A stretch of DNA of 64,000 bases from Faecalispora sporosphaeroides DSM 1294. GTDB taxonomy: Bacteria; Bacillota; Clostridia; Oscillospirales; Acutalibacteraceae. This document shows, in pieces, positions 28,309 through 37,600 of the stretch (position 1 is its first letter; every line of letters begins with the position of its first letter). The translations under genes were made by a program, and so were the position numbers. The notes beneath the pieces were generated by a model. The model ran no database searches, was not told where the DNA came from, and was given only the letters and a program-made list of their open reading frames with translations. Location: positions 62,001 through 126,000 of the forward strand of contig KB911066.1 of NCBI GenBank assembly GCA_000383295.1, given 5' to 3'.

Positions 28309-28422
28309 GCATTTGGATACCGTTGGCCTTTCCGGCGGGGTTCAATGCCCGGGTTTTCCCGTGACATTGAAGCGGACAGTCCTCTGCACTGCATGAATGT
28401 CTGATATTTTAGGAGGAAAAAG
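28309..28422 (+). ncRNA. Possible L19 ribosomal protein leader
   Basis: The leader of rplS contains complementary blocks (GGGCATTTG near 28307 with the CAATGCCCG segment near 28343; GCGGACAG with CCTCTGC near 28372-28388) and ends at the AGGAGGA site. Firmicutes rplS genes often have an autoregulatory L19 leader. A covariance-model search would decide; this call rests on position and pairing only. Confidence 0.4.
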
Positions 28423-28423
28423 A

Positions 28424-28768
28424 ATGGATGCTTTAAAATTAATTGCTCAGGAATCTGCAAAGACCGAGCTGCCGAAGTTTGGAATCGGCGATACCGTTAA
28501 GGTCAGCGTAAATATCCGTGAAGGTGAAAGAGAGAGAATTCAGCTGTTTGAGGGCACCGTTATTGCCCGCAAAGGCAGCGGCATTACCGAAACCTTTACT
28601 GTCAGACGCGTATCCTACGGCGTAGGCGTGGAGAGAGTTTTCCCGATCCATTCCCCCAACGTGAAGGATGTTGCCATTGTGCGCAAGGGCCGTGTGCGCC
28701 GTGCGAAGCTGTACTACCTGCGCGACAGGGTTGGTAAGGCTGCCAAGGTGAAGGAGCAGATTCGCTGA
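28424..28768 (+). CDS. rplS: 50S ribosomal protein L19
   Basis: L19 sits at the 30S-50S interface. The 114-residue protein contains [22 protein letters not shown] and [18 protein letters not shown], which are diagnostic. ATG 28424 follows AGGAGGAAAA. It leads a group with lepB, rbgA and rnhB, a conserved Firmicutes neighbourhood, though two hairpins separate it from lepB. Confidence 0.98.
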   Translation: MDALKLIAQESAKTELPKFGIGDTVKVSVNIREGERERIQLFEGTVIARKGSGITETFTVRRVSYGVGVERVFPIHSPNVKDVAIVRKGRVRRAKLYYLRDRVGKAAKVKEQIR

Positions 28769-28802
28769 TTGGGCGAGCTACTCCCGTTATATTTGGATTT
28801 CA

Positions 28803-28871
28803 AAAGGCTGTGGGGGGAGGTTCCGCACAGCCTTTCACGGTCAAAAAGGGACATTGATTGTCCCTTTTTTG
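28803..28871 (+). terminator. Tandem hairpins and terminator after rplS
   Basis: AAGGCTGTG / CGCACAGCCTT (28804-28833) is followed by AAAAAGGGACA / TGTCCCTTTTT (28843-28869) ending in a T-run. The second is a good intrinsic terminator; lepB starts 29 bases later, so read-through or a cryptic promoter must supply it. Confidence 0.85.
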
Positions 28872-28899
28872 CTATTCGCGAAAAGGAGGCGCTCGTCCG

Positions 28900-29541
28900 T
28901 TGCAAGAGGAAGAAAAGAACCCGTTGGTGCAGGCCGCACCGAAATCAGAGCTGCAGCAGAATGATTCGGACCCGAATGATCCGTCTCCTCATCCCAGCGC
29001 GTTTACCGTAAGCTGCTTTGAATGGGTGGATTCTCTGGTGATGGCGCTGGTCGCCGTGGTGATTCTGTTTACGTTTTTGTTCCGTGTGGTGACGGTGGAC
29101 GGTACCTCTATGCTGCCGAATCTGGAAAGCGGAGACAGAATTGTGGTTTCCAGCTATTTTTATCAGCCGGAGCAAGGCGATGTGGTCGTTTTAAAGCGCA
29201 CCATCGGCCTGACAAAGCCGATTGTCAAGCGCGTGATCGCGCTGCCGGGGCAGACGGTGGACATTGACTATATTACCGGCACGGTTTCTGTGGATGGAAA
29301 AGAGCTGGATGAATCCACTTATATTGAAAACGGAATCACGCATGAGCCGATGACCTCGGAATCGCTGCTGCAATTCCCGCAGACGGTTCCGGCGGGGCAT
29401 ATCTTTGTGCTCGGTGACAACCGCGAGGTTTCGGAGGACAGCCGCTTTGAGGCGGTGGGCATGGTGGATGAACGATATATTTTGGGGAAGGCGGAATTGG
29501 TATTGTTCCCGATTTCCCGGTTTGGAAGGATTGGATCATGA
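28900..29541 (+). CDS. lepB: Type I signal peptidase
   Basis: LepB removes signal peptides from exported proteins. The 213-residue protein has a charged cytosolic N-terminus (residues 1-40), one membrane helix (about residues 47-65), then the catalytic Ser70 in GTSMLPN and the general base Lys110 in VKRVIALPG, plus GDNREVSEDSR near the C-terminus. I placed the start at TTG 28900 behind AAAGGAGG; an earlier in-frame codon lies within the rplS terminator. Its stop overlaps the rbgA start. Confidence 0.95.
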   Translation: MQEEEKNPLVQAAPKSELQQNDSDPNDPSPHPSAFTVSCFEWVDSLVMALVAVVILFTFLFRVVTVDGTSMLPNLESGDRIVVSSYFYQPEQGDVVVLKRTIGLTKPIVKRVIALPGQTVDIDYITGTVSVDGKELDESTYIENGITHEPMTSESLLQFPQTVPAGHIFVLGDNREVSEDSRFEAVGMVDERYILGKAELVLFPISRFGRIGS

Positions 29542-30407
29542 GCGAGCCACAATCGGTTCATTGGTATCCGGGGCATATGACCCGGACAAAGCGACAAATT
29601 GAAAAAAGCCTGAAGCTGGTGGATATTGCGGCGGAAATGATCGACGCCCGCGTTCCGGTCAGCAGCAGAAATCCGGTGCTGGACAGCCTGATCCAGAATA
29701 AGCCGCGGGTCATTTTAATGAATAAATCCGATTTGGCGGATCCCGCGCAGACCGAGCGCTGGATCCGCTTCTACCAGTCGCAGGGGATTTCCGCCGTTGC
29801 GCTGGACAGCCGCTCGGGCAAAAATTTAAAGGCCTTTTTCCCGCTGGTGCGCGACGTTCTTTCTGAGCGCATCGCAGCGTGGAGAGCAAAGGGCATGGTA
29901 GGCCGTCCCATCCGCGTGATGGTGGTCGGGGTGCCGAACGTGGGAAAATCCTCGTTTATCAATAAGCTTTCCCGCGGAGGGAAGGCCAATGTGGAGGACA
30001 GGCCCGGCGTTACCCGCAGCAACCAGTGGTTTACGCTGGGCGGCGGCTTTGAGCTTTTGGATACCCCCGGCGTTCTCTGGCCCAAGTTTGAAGACCCTCT
30101 GGTAGGGGAGCGCCTGGCCTTTACCGGTGCGGTGAAGGACGACGTGCTCGACACCGAGCACCTGGCCGCCCGCCTGCTGGAGGTTCTGTGTGTGTCGTAC
30201 CCCGCGCCGCTGAAAGAGCGGTATAAGCTTCAGGAGATTGATTTCACCGGAATGAAAGGGTACGAGGTGCTTGCGCTGATCGGCAAAAAGCGTGGCATGC
30301 TGGTTCCTGGCGGAGAAGTGGATACCGAACGCGCCGCGATTACCGTGCTGGATGAATTCCGCGGTGCAAAGCTTGGCCGCGTCACGCTGGAGCAGGTGCA
30401 GAAATGA
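29538..30407 (+). CDS. rbgA: Ribosome biogenesis GTPase YlqF/RbgA
   Basis: RbgA is a circularly permuted GTPase needed late in 50S assembly. The permuted order is visible: the G4 motif NKSD precedes the P-loop GVPNVGKSS, then DTPGVLWP (G3). The start has HWYPGHMTR, a conserved N-terminal signature. The 289-residue length is typical. ATGA overlaps with lepB upstream and rnhB downstream indicate coupled translation. Confidence 0.96.
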   Translation: MSEPQSVHWYPGHMTRTKRQIEKSLKLVDIAAEMIDARVPVSSRNPVLDSLIQNKPRVILMNKSDLADPAQTERWIRFYQSQGISAVALDSRSGKNLKAFFPLVRDVLSERIAAWRAKGMVGRPIRVMVVGVPNVGKSSFINKLSRGGKANVEDRPGVTRSNQWFTLGGGFELLDTPGVLWPKFEDPLVGERLAFTGAVKDDVLDTEHLAARLLEVLCVSYPAPLKERYKLQEIDFTGMKGYEVLALIGKKRGMLVPGGEVDTERAAITVLDEFRGAKLGRVTLEQVQK

Positions 30408-31021
30408 TGGATTGGTACGCCTATGAGCACAGGGCCGGGGAACAGGGCTTTTCGGCTGTTTGCGGCATTGACGAGGCGGGTCGGGGGCCTTTGGCCGGCC
30501 CGGTGTTCGCCGCCGCGGTGATTTTGCCGCAGCACTGCGAAATAGAGGGCCTGAACGATTCCAAAAAGCTCAGTGAAAAAAAGAGAGAGCTTCTTTTTGA
30601 CCAGATTCAGCAGCAGGCGGTTTCGTATTCCATTGCGTTTGCCACCGAGCAGGAGATCGACGGCATCAATATTTTGCAGGCGACCTTTCTCGCGATGAAC
30701 CGCGCCTTTTCCGGCTTGTCGGTTCCACCGGACTGCGCTTTGGTGGACGGCAACCGCGACCCGCACCTGCCGGTGCCCACCACCTTGATCATCAAGGGAG
30801 ACGCGCAGAGCGCGAGTATTGCCGCGGCTTCGATTCTGGCCAAGGTCAGCCGTGACCGGCTGATGCTTGAAATCGGCAAGCTGTATCCGGAATATCAGTT
30901 CCAAAAGCACAAGGGGTATGGCACTGTGCTGCACAGAGAGCTGCTGCTGAAATACGGCCCCTGTCCCGTTCACCGAAGAAGCTTTTTGAAAAAAATTCTG
31001 GGAGAGGGTCTCGTTGGATAA
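30404..31021 (+). CDS. rnhB: Ribonuclease HII
   Basis: RNase HII removes ribonucleotides from DNA and RNA from hybrids. The 205-residue protein has the catalytic motif CGIDEAGRGPLAGPV (Asp-Glu pair) and later VDGNRDPHLP and AASILAKVSRD, which contribute further acidic residues. It overlaps rbgA by four bases and yraN by eight. Confidence 0.96.
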   Translation: MMDWYAYEHRAGEQGFSAVCGIDEAGRGPLAGPVFAAAVILPQHCEIEGLNDSKKLSEKKRELLFDQIQQQAVSYSIAFATEQEIDGINILQATFLAMNRAFSGLSVPPDCALVDGNRDPHLPVPTTLIIKGDAQSASIAAASILAKVSRDRLMLEIGKLYPEYQFQKHKGYGTVLHRELLLKYGPCPVHRRSFLKKILGEGLVG

Positions 31022-31385
31022 TCGCTCCGGAAAAACAGGCGAGGCGTATGTTGCGGATTGGTTGGAGCAGCGCGGCTGCCGGATTCTGTGCCGCAATTAT
31101 CATTCCCGCTTCGGCGAAATCGACATCATTGCGCAGGACGGCGGTTATCTGCTCTTTGTAGAGGTTAAAACCCGCGGCGGGCATTGTCTTGGGGTACCGC
31201 AGGAGGCGGTGACCGCGTCGAAACAGCGAAAGCTGGTTCTGACCGCCGCACAGTACCTTTCGGAGCACGATTTCGGACTGCAGCCGCGATTTGATGTAGC
31301 TACGGTACGCACAGACAAAGCGGGGCAGGCCGTTTCGGCCGAATACTTTGAAAACGCTTTTGACGCGGAGAACCGCTTCGTATAA
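31014..31385 (+). CDS. YraN/UPF0102 family nuclease-like protein
   Basis: A 123-residue protein with a restriction-endonuclease-like fold: GEAYVADWLEQRGCRILCRNYHSRFGEIDIIAQDGGYLLFVEVKTR contains the E...D...ExK pattern of that fold. The cellular role is not established. It starts at TTG 31014 inside rnhB, the normal neighbour of this family. It probably ends the operon. Confidence 0.9.
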   Translation: MDNRSGKTGEAYVADWLEQRGCRILCRNYHSRFGEIDIIAQDGGYLLFVEVKTRGGHCLGVPQEAVTASKQRKLVLTAAQYLSEHDFGLQPRFDVATVRTDKAGQAVSAEYFENAFDAENRFV

Positions 31386-31645
31386 TATCGCAGCTTCTCT
31401 ATAAAATCGTGCGGCCTTTGCGGTCTGTTTTCGGTTCCGCCGCATTGTCCTTCTCGGCAGGCGCCTGCCGGTCTTCGCTTGCGGAACAAAAAGCATCCCC
31501 GCAAATATGGGATATTCTTTGAAAGTAAAACAGCCAATACTACAAGAAACTCCTCTTTGATCCGTTGGTTTTTGTATGGAAAAGAGAGGCGTTTTTTTTG
31601 AAATGAAATTCTGTGCCGTCGCCATTCTCAAATTCTCAGAATTCT
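31386..31645. other. Intergenic region after yraN
   Basis: This 260-base stretch has no credible ORF. It holds a perfect 16-base palindrome CGGCAGGCGCCTGCCG (31455-31470) and, at about 31551-31600, an imperfect stem (CTCCTCTTT with AAAGAGAGG) followed by eight Ts, which is the likely terminator of the rplS-to-yraN group. Confidence 0.6.
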
Positions 31646-31674
31646 TTGACACACCGAACAATTTATTATAAAAT
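31646..31674 (+). promoter_or_regulatory. Promoter of thrC
   Basis: Consensus TTGACA (31646-31651), a 17-base spacer and TAAAAT (31669-31674), 34 bases before the thrC start. Confidence 0.78.
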
Positions 31675-31708
31675 AAGGCAAGGAACGAACGAAAAGGGGG
31701 AATTCACC

Positions 31709-33226
31709 TTGCAGTATAAATGCACCAGAAACAAAGCAGAGTCACTTTCCGCCGCTCAGGCGATCGTACAGGGGATTTCGGCGGACGGGGGACTGTTTGT
31801 TCCGGAAAGCCTTCCGGCTTATACCGCAGACGATTTAAAGGTGCTCAGCAAAGGCAGCTACACCGAGCGGGCCGCCCGCATTTTGGCCGATTTTCTGTCG
31901 GAGTTTTCCGCGGAGGAAATCCGTGAATGCGTGGAAGGTGCCTATTCCGAACAAAAATTTCCCGGCGGTGCGGCGCCGCTTCACCGCATTCCGGAGAGCG
32001 GCGAGGCTTTTCTGGAGCTGTGGCACGGGCCGACCTGCGCCTTTAAAGATATGGCTTTGCAGCTTCTGCCGCATTTGCTGACCCGGTCGTTGAAAAAGAC
32101 AAACTGCGATAAAACGGCTGTGATTCTCGTGGCCACCTCCGGTGATACGGGTAAGGCGGCGCTGGAGGGCTTCCGCGACGTACCCGACACCAAAATTCTC
32201 GTGTTTTATCCGGATAAGGGCGTCAGCGCCATGCAGCAGCGCCAGATGAACACGCAGGAGGGCGAAAACGTTGCGGTGTGCGCAATCGAGGGCAATTTTG
32301 ACGACGCACAGACCGGCGTGAAGCGTATTTTTACAAATCCTGAAATCCGCAAAGAGCTCGATGAAAACGGCATGCTGTTCTCCAGCGCAAACTCCATTAA
32401 CTGGGGTCGCCTTCTGCCGCAGATCGTTTATTATTTCTCCGCCTACTGCGACGCGGCGAAGCAAGGCATGCTCGAGCTGGGGCAGCCTCTGAACGTCGTG
32501 GTGCCCACCGGCAACTTCGGCAATATTCTGGCCGCCTATTATGCAAAAAAAATGGGCCTGCCGATTGGAAAGCTGATTTGTGCGTCAAACTCCAATAATG
32601 TGCTCACGGAATTTTTGAGCACCGGCGTCTATGACCGCAACCGCAAATTCTATACAACGATTTCCCCCTCAATGGATATTCTGGTATCCAGCAATCTGGA
32701 GCGCTTGCTGTTCGATTTGACCGGCGGCGATTCCGAACAGGTTGCCGGCTGGATGAAACAGCTCAATACCACCGGCCGGTACGAGGTTGGGGCCGAGCTG
32801 ACCGCGGCTTTGAAGGATTTGTTCTTCCCGGGCTTCTGCGACGATGCTCAGACGCAGAAAACGATCCGCGAAATCTTCCAAAAGCATCACTATCTGTGCG
32901 ATCCCCACACGGCGGTGGCTGCGGATGTGTATGAGCAGTACGTGAAAGCGACCGGCGACGAGACCCCCACGGTGATCGTTTCGACCGCCAGTCCGTATAA
33001 ATTCGCGGACAGCGTGCTCGAGGCCGTCGCGCCCGGCGAGAAGCAGGAGGCCGACGATTTTGCGAAGATCGGGCAGCTCTCCGTTCTGACCGGCACCACA
33101 GCACCTGCGCCGATCGCGCAGCTTCGGGAAAAGACCGTTCGCTTCCGGAATTGCTGCGAGGTTGCGCAAATGCCCCAGGTGGTACTGCGGATGGCTGGGC
33201 TCGAAACTCCCAAAGCCAAAGTCTGA
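31709..33226 (+). CDS. thrC: Threonine synthase
   Basis: ThrC converts O-phosphohomoserine to threonine with PLP. The 505-residue protein is of the longer class, with ADGGLFVPE near the start, the PLP lysine (Lys113) in GPTCAFKDMA, VATSGDTGKAALEGF and SANSINWGRLLPQ. The start is TTG 31709 behind AAAAGGGGG. No thrB or hom is adjacent; a phosphoesterase follows after 22 bases. Confidence 0.95.
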   Translation: MQYKCTRNKAESLSAAQAIVQGISADGGLFVPESLPAYTADDLKVLSKGSYTERAARILADFLSEFSAEEIRECVEGAYSEQKFPGGAAPLHRIPESGEAFLELWHGPTCAFKDMALQLLPHLLTRSLKKTNCDKTAVILVATSGDTGKAALEGFRDVPDTKILVFYPDKGVSAMQQRQMNTQEGENVAVCAIEGNFDDAQTGVKRIFTNPEIRKELDENGMLFSSANSINWGRLLPQIVYYFSAYCDAAKQGMLELGQPLNVVVPTGNFGNILAAYYAKKMGLPIGKLICASNSNNVLTEFLSTGVYDRNRKFYTTISPSMDILVSSNLERLLFDLTGGDSEQVAGWMKQLNTTGRYEVGAELTAALKDLFFPGFCDDAQTQKTIREIFQKHHYLCDPHTAVAADVYEQYVKATGDETPTVIVSTASPYKFADSVLEAVAPGEKQEADDFAKIGQLSVLTGTTAPAPIAQLREKTVRFRNCCEVAQMPQVVLRMAGLETPKAKV

Positions 33227-33248
33227 TCAGATAGAAATGAGGTAGCAC

Positions 33249-33938
33249 ATGGCGCTGTATGCGATCGCCGATCTGCACCTTTCCCTTGGCGCCAATAAGC
33301 CCATGGATGTATTCGAGGGCTGGCACAATTACGTGGAAAGGCTGGAGAAAAACTGGCGCAGTATCGTGCGGCCGGAGGATACGGTGGTGATCGCCGGGGA
33401 TATCTCCTGGGCGATGAAGCTGGAAGAAACCGAAAAGGATTTTGCGTTTTTGCACTCTCTGCCGGGAAAAAAGCTGCTCCTGAAGGGCAATCACGACTAC
33501 TGGTGGAGCACCAGAAGCAAAATTGACGCGTATCTTGCCGCAAAGGGCTTTGATTCGCTGCGAATCGTGCACAACGATTCTTATTCCGTCGGGGAATATG
33601 GGGTGTGCGGCACTCGCGGCTGGCTGTATAACGCGGCCAGTGATGAAGACATCAAAATCGTCAACCGCGAGGTGGGCCGACTGAACGCCTCCATCGATCA
33701 CGCGGCGGCGCAGGGGCTCAGGCCCATTGTGTTTTTGCATTATCCCCCCGTGTATGACGGAATGGTCTGCGAAGAGATTTTGAAGGTTCTGATCAGCCGG
33801 GGAATCCGGAAATGCTATTTTGGGCATATTCACGGCACACAGGCGTCCCGCAGGGCCGTGACGGGGGAGTACCAGGGAATCGAGCTGCACCTGATTTCCT
33901 GCGATTATCTCGGATTTGCGCCGCTTTTCGTCTGTTAA
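33249..33938 (+). CDS. Calcineurin-type metallophosphoesterase
   Basis: A 229-residue two-metal phosphoesterase with motifs in order: ADLHLS, GDISWAM, KGNHDYWW, LHYPP and FGHIHG. It belongs to a clostridial group of small cytosolic phosphoesterases of unknown substrate; nucleotide or phosphodiester hydrolysis is likely by fold. ATG 33249 follows thrC closely, so the two may be co-transcribed. Confidence 0.88.
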   Translation: MALYAIADLHLSLGANKPMDVFEGWHNYVERLEKNWRSIVRPEDTVVIAGDISWAMKLEETEKDFAFLHSLPGKKLLLKGNHDYWWSTRSKIDAYLAAKGFDSLRIVHNDSYSVGEYGVCGTRGWLYNAASDEDIKIVNREVGRLNASIDHAAAQGLRPIVFLHYPPVYDGMVCEEILKVLISRGIRKCYFGHIHGTQASRRAVTGEYQGIELHLISCDYLGFAPLFVC

Positions 33939-33983
33939 ATAAATTATGAACATTTCCGTGAAAATATGGAATATTTGCCCCCG

Positions 33984-34119
33984 GTATGCTATAATAACCT
34001 CACGCCGCATGCCGAAGCGAAGCTCCGGGCGGCTGGGAGAGCCTTGGAGCACCGGTCCGGTAAATTTTAGTCTCTCGAGCTGTTTTTTTATCAATTTGCT
34101 TCTAATTTTGTGCTATAAT
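33984..34119 (+). promoter_or_regulatory. Two extended -10 promoters and a hairpin upstream of tig
   Basis: TATGCTATAATAA (-10 at 33990-33995) and TGTGCTATAATAA (-10 at 34114-34119) both carry the TG extension and lack clear -35 boxes. Between them, CGGCT..GAGAG near 34028-34040 can pair with CTCTC..AGCTG at 34074-34084, followed by seven Ts. The upstream promoter may therefore make a short terminated RNA of about 90 bases, while the downstream one drives tig. Confidence 0.5.
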
Positions 34120-34157
34120 AAATAAGATAATTTGCAATTAGCAGGAGGAAAACAAAA

Positions 34158-35450
34158 ATGAGTTTAAAATCGTCCAATCAGGTAGAAACGAACCGTTACC
34201 AACTTGAGGTTGAGGTTGACGCGGATACTTTTGAAAAAGCGCTTAATCAGGCTTTTCATAAACAGGGCAAAAAGATCACGATTCCGGGCTTCCGCAAAGG
34301 CAAGGCTCCGCGCGCTTTTATCGAAAAATATTACGGAGAGCAGTTTTTCTACGAGGACGCTGTAAACGCTGTTTACCCTGCTGCTTTGGATGAGGCCGTG
34401 AAAGCGGCCCAGCTCAGACTGGTTGATGACAAAATTGATTTTGACGTTGTCAGCGTCGGCAAGGACGGACTGGTGTTTAAGGCAATTGTTACCACGTGGC
34501 CCGAGGTGAGCATCAGCGATTATAAGGGCCTTGAGGCGACCAAGACTCCGGTTGAGGTAACCGACGAGGATATTGAAAAAGAAATCCAGAAGGTGCAGGA
34601 GCGCAATTCCAGAATGATCACCGTGGAAGACCGCCCGGCTCAGCTCGGCGACGCGGTCGTCATCGATTTTGAGGGCTTTGTAGACGGCGTCGCCTTTGAG
34701 GGCGGCAAGGCGGAAAACCACACGCTGGATCTCGGCTCCGGCCAGTTTATCCCGGGCTTTGAGGAGCAGGTTGTCGGCCACTCCACCGGCGAAGAGTTCG
34801 ATATAACCGTAACCTTCCCGGAGGATTATCAGGCTGCTACCCTCCAGAACAAAGAGGCCGTATTTAAGATCAAGCTGCATGAGATCAAGCAGAAGGAGCT
34901 GCCGACCGTTGACGACGATTTCGCAAAGGACGTCAGCGAGTTCGATACGCTGGAAGCTTATAAAGAGGATATTCGCAAAAACCTGCTGGAATCCCGTGAA
35001 AAGGCCGCCCAGGATGAGATTGAGGCCCAGCTGATCGACCAGCTGGTGGAGAAGCTGCAGGGTGAAATTCCCGAGGCTCTGTACCAGAACAAGATCAACG
35101 ACGATCTGCGCGACTTCGCATATCGTCTGCAGTCTCAGGGCTTGGACTTCAACACCTACCTGAAGTATACCGGCATGGATCAGAACTCAATCCGCGACCA
35201 CTTCAAGCCCCAGGCTGAGAAGCAGGTCAAGGTTCGCCTGGCTCTTGAGAAGATTGCCGAGCTGGAAGAAATCAAGACCACAGCGGAAGAAATTGAGGCT
35301 GAATTTGAAAAGCTCGCGAAGACCTACAACATGGAAGTCGACAAGGTCAAGAGCTTTATCTCCGAGGCCGACCTGGCTCAGGATCTGGCGGTGGAAAAAG
35401 CAGTCAGCATTGTTCGTGATACCGCAAAGATCACGGAGAAGAAGGATTGA
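34158..35450 (+). CDS. tig: Trigger factor (ribosome-bound chaperone/PPIase)
   Basis: Trigger factor binds nascent chains at the ribosome exit near L23. The 430-residue protein has the ribosome-binding domain with FRKGKAPRAFIEKYYG (residues 48-63), an FKBP-type prolyl isomerase domain with FEGFVDGVAFEGGKAENH (about 173-190), and the helical C-terminal chaperone domain. It starts the tig-clpP-clpX-lon cluster of proteostasis genes. Confidence 0.97.
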   Translation: MSLKSSNQVETNRYQLEVEVDADTFEKALNQAFHKQGKKITIPGFRKGKAPRAFIEKYYGEQFFYEDAVNAVYPAALDEAVKAAQLRLVDDKIDFDVVSVGKDGLVFKAIVTTWPEVSISDYKGLEATKTPVEVTDEDIEKEIQKVQERNSRMITVEDRPAQLGDAVVIDFEGFVDGVAFEGGKAENHTLDLGSGQFIPGFEEQVVGHSTGEEFDITVTFPEDYQAATLQNKEAVFKIKLHEIKQKELPTVDDDFAKDVSEFDTLEAYKEDIRKNLLESREKAAQDEIEAQLIDQLVEKLQGEIPEALYQNKINDDLRDFAYRLQSQGLDFNTYLKYTGMDQNSIRDHFKPQAEKQVKVRLALEKIAELEEIKTTAEEIEAEFEKLAKTYNMEVDKVKSFISEADLAQDLAVEKAVSIVRDTAKITEKKD

Positions 35451-35491
35451 TGGCAAAGCCCTTTTTGGAGCTTTGACGATACAAATGGATA

Positions 35492-35527
35492 TTCCGCCGC
35501 CGATTACCGTGCGAATCGGCGGCGGAA
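35492..35527. repeat. Perfect 14-bp hairpin between tig and clpP
   Basis: Arms 35492-35505 and 35514-35527 (TTCCGCCGCCGATT type) pair exactly around an eight-base loop. No T-run follows, so it is more likely an mRNA stability or processing element than a terminator. Confidence 0.75.
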
Positions 35528-35563
35528 ACACAAAGATACCCGCATGGAAGAAAGGTGGTTAAG

Positions 35564-36169
35564 ATGAGTTTTGTCCGTATGGAAGATATGAGTTTAGTCC
35601 CTTATGTTATTGAACAAACAAATCGCGGTGAGCGCTCGTACGACATTTTTTCCCGTTTGTTAAATGATAGAATTGTGATGTTGAATGAAGAGGTCAACAA
35701 CGTGACGGCAAGTCTCATAGTTGCGCAGCTTCTGTATTTGGAAGGCCAGGATCCGTCGAAGGATATCAGCCTTTATATCAACAGCCCGGGCGGCTCTGTA
35801 ACGGCCGGCCTGGCGATTTATGATACCATGCAGTATATCAAGTGCGATGTTTCCACCATCTGCATCGGTATGGCCGCTTCCATGGGCGCGTTCCTGCTGG
35901 CTGCCGGTGCAAAGGGCAAACGCTTTGCGCTGCCCAACAGCGAAATTATGATCCATCAGCCCAGCGGCGGTGCGCAGGGCCAGGCGACGGATATTATGAT
36001 CCACGCGGATCACATTATCGCCACGAAAAAGAAGCTCAACGAGATTTTAGCGGAGAAAACCGGGCAGCCTATTGAGGTGATCACGAAGGACACCGAGCGT
36101 GATAACTTCATGACCGCAGAACAGGCCGCTGCGTATGGTCTGGTTGATAAAGTGATTGCCAAGAGATAA
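35564..36169 (+). CDS. clpP: ATP-dependent Clp protease proteolytic subunit
   Basis: ClpP forms the tetradecameric peptidase barrel used with ClpX. The catalytic triad is Ser106 (GMAASMGAF), His131 (IMIHQPSGG) and Asp176 (TKDTERD). I chose ATG 35564 behind AAAGGTGG; GTG 35555 or ATG 35588 are possible, the latter matching the usual mature N-terminus (SLVPYVIEQ). The product is 201 residues. clpX follows 27 bases later. Confidence 0.95.
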   Translation: MSFVRMEDMSLVPYVIEQTNRGERSYDIFSRLLNDRIVMLNEEVNNVTASLIVAQLLYLEGQDPSKDISLYINSPGGSVTAGLAIYDTMQYIKCDVSTICIGMAASMGAFLLAAGAKGKRFALPNSEIMIHQPSGGAQGQATDIMIHADHIIATKKKLNEILAEKTGQPIEVITKDTERDNFMTAEQAAAYGLVDKVIAKR

Positions 36170-36196
36170 CTTCTATGTGAAGCAGGTGATAATAGA

Positions 36197-37510
36197 ATGC
36201 CGAATAACGACGATACAAAGGAGAGGGAATTGTGCTGCTCCTTTTGCGGTAAGCCGCAAAGCCAGGCCCGCCGGTTGATCGCCGGCCCGGGTGTTTATAT
36301 TTGCGACGAGTGCGTGCAGCTTTGCAATTCCATTCTGGAGGATGAGTCGCACTTATCCAACCGAAAAAAGACCTACACGGGCGATACCGGCACAATTCTG
36401 CTCAAGCCGCAGGAGATCAAAAAGAAGCTGGATGAGTATGTAATCGGGCAGGAGAAGGCAAAGGTTGCTCTTTCCGTCGCGGTTTACAACCACTATAAAC
36501 GCGTTTATTACGGCGGCGAGGATGTGGAGATCAGCAAAAGCAATGTGCTGTTGCTGGGCCCCACCGGCGTGGGGAAAACTCTGCTGGCGCAAACGCTTGC
36601 AAAACTCCTCGATGTTCCGTTTGCAATTGCCGACGCCACAACGCTGACGGAGGCCGGCTATGTGGGCGAGGATGTGGAAAACATCCTGCTCCGCCTGATT
36701 CAGGCTGCCGATTTTGATATTGAACGCGCAGAGAACGGCATTATCTACATCGATGAAATCGATAAGATTGCCAGAAAATCCGAAAACCCTTCCATTACCC
36801 GCGACGTGAGCGGCGAGGGGGTTCAGCAGGCTCTGCTGAAGATTCTGGAAGGCTCCGTCTGCAATGTGCCGCCGCAGGGCGGCCGAAAGCATCCGCAGCA
36901 GGAATTCCTGCAAATTGATACCTCGAACATTCTGTTTATCTGCGGAGGCGCTTTTGACGGACTGGAAAAAATCATCGAGAGAAGGACAGCCTCTTCCTCA
37001 ATGGGCTTCGGCGCACAGATCAAGAGCAAAAAAGAGCTGGATACGACCGCGTGGATGTCTGAGGTGATCCCTCACGATCTGGTCAAATACGGCCTGATCC
37101 CCGAGCTGGTGGGTCGTCTGCCGGTCATCACCGCGCTGAACGGCCTGGATGAGGAAGCGCTGGTGCGCATTCTGACCGAGCCGAAAAACTCGCTGGTAAA
37201 ACAGTATAAGCATCTGTTCCAGCTTGACAAGGTCGATCTGGATTTCCAGCCGGATGCGCTGCGTGAGATCGCCAAGAAGACCATTGAGCGCCAGACCGGC
37301 GCGCGCGGCCTTCGTTCCATTCTGGAAGAAATCCTCACTCCGCTGATGTACGACGTTCCTTCGGAATATACGGTGGAAAAGGTGACGATTACACCCGAAG
37401 CCGTGAAAAAGGGCACCGCTCCGGAGCTGGTTTACAATGAAAACCGCAAGCCGGTTAAAATCAAAATATCAAATCCCCAAAAACGCGGGCGCAAGGATAC
37501 CGCGTCTTAA
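36197..37510 (+). CDS. clpX: ATP-dependent Clp protease ATP-binding subunit ClpX
   Basis: ClpX unfolds substrates and feeds them to ClpP. The 437-residue protein has the N-terminal zinc-binding domain (CCSFCGK...[10 protein letters not shown]), Walker A GPTGVGKT, Walker B IIYIDEID, the pore loop GYVGEDV and the ClpP-docking IGF-type loop region (SSSMGFGAQ). ATG 36197 follows clpP closely. A terminator-like hairpin comes 10 bases after the stop. Confidence 0.97.
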   Translation: MPNNDDTKERELCCSFCGKPQSQARRLIAGPGVYICDECVQLCNSILEDESHLSNRKKTYTGDTGTILLKPQEIKKKLDEYVIGQEKAKVALSVAVYNHYKRVYYGGEDVEISKSNVLLLGPTGVGKTLLAQTLAKLLDVPFAIADATTLTEAGYVGEDVENILLRLIQAADFDIERAENGIIYIDEIDKIARKSENPSITRDVSGEGVQQALLKILEGSVCNVPPQGGRKHPQQEFLQIDTSNILFICGGAFDGLEKIIERRTASSSMGFGAQIKSKKELDTTAWMSEVIPHDLVKYGLIPELVGRLPVITALNGLDEEALVRILTEPKNSLVKQYKHLFQLDKVDLDFQPDALREIAKKTIERQTGARGLRSILEEILTPLMYDVPSEYTVEKVTITPEAVKKGTAPELVYNENRKPVKIKISNPQKRGRKDTAS

Positions 37511-37519
37511 TTCACAGCA

Positions 37520-37574
37520 TAGCTGTTGTTGACAAGGAACAGGAATCTCATCCTTGTTGGCAGCAGCTTTTTTC
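37520..37574 (+). terminator. Hairpin/terminator between clpX and lon
   Basis: A long imperfect stem in which AGCTG...GACAAGGA (37521-37538) pairs with TCCTTGTT...CAGCAGCT (about 37550-37567), followed by six Ts. Confidence 0.8.
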
Positions 37575-37600
37575 TTCACTGAAGACTACAGGAGTGAAAT

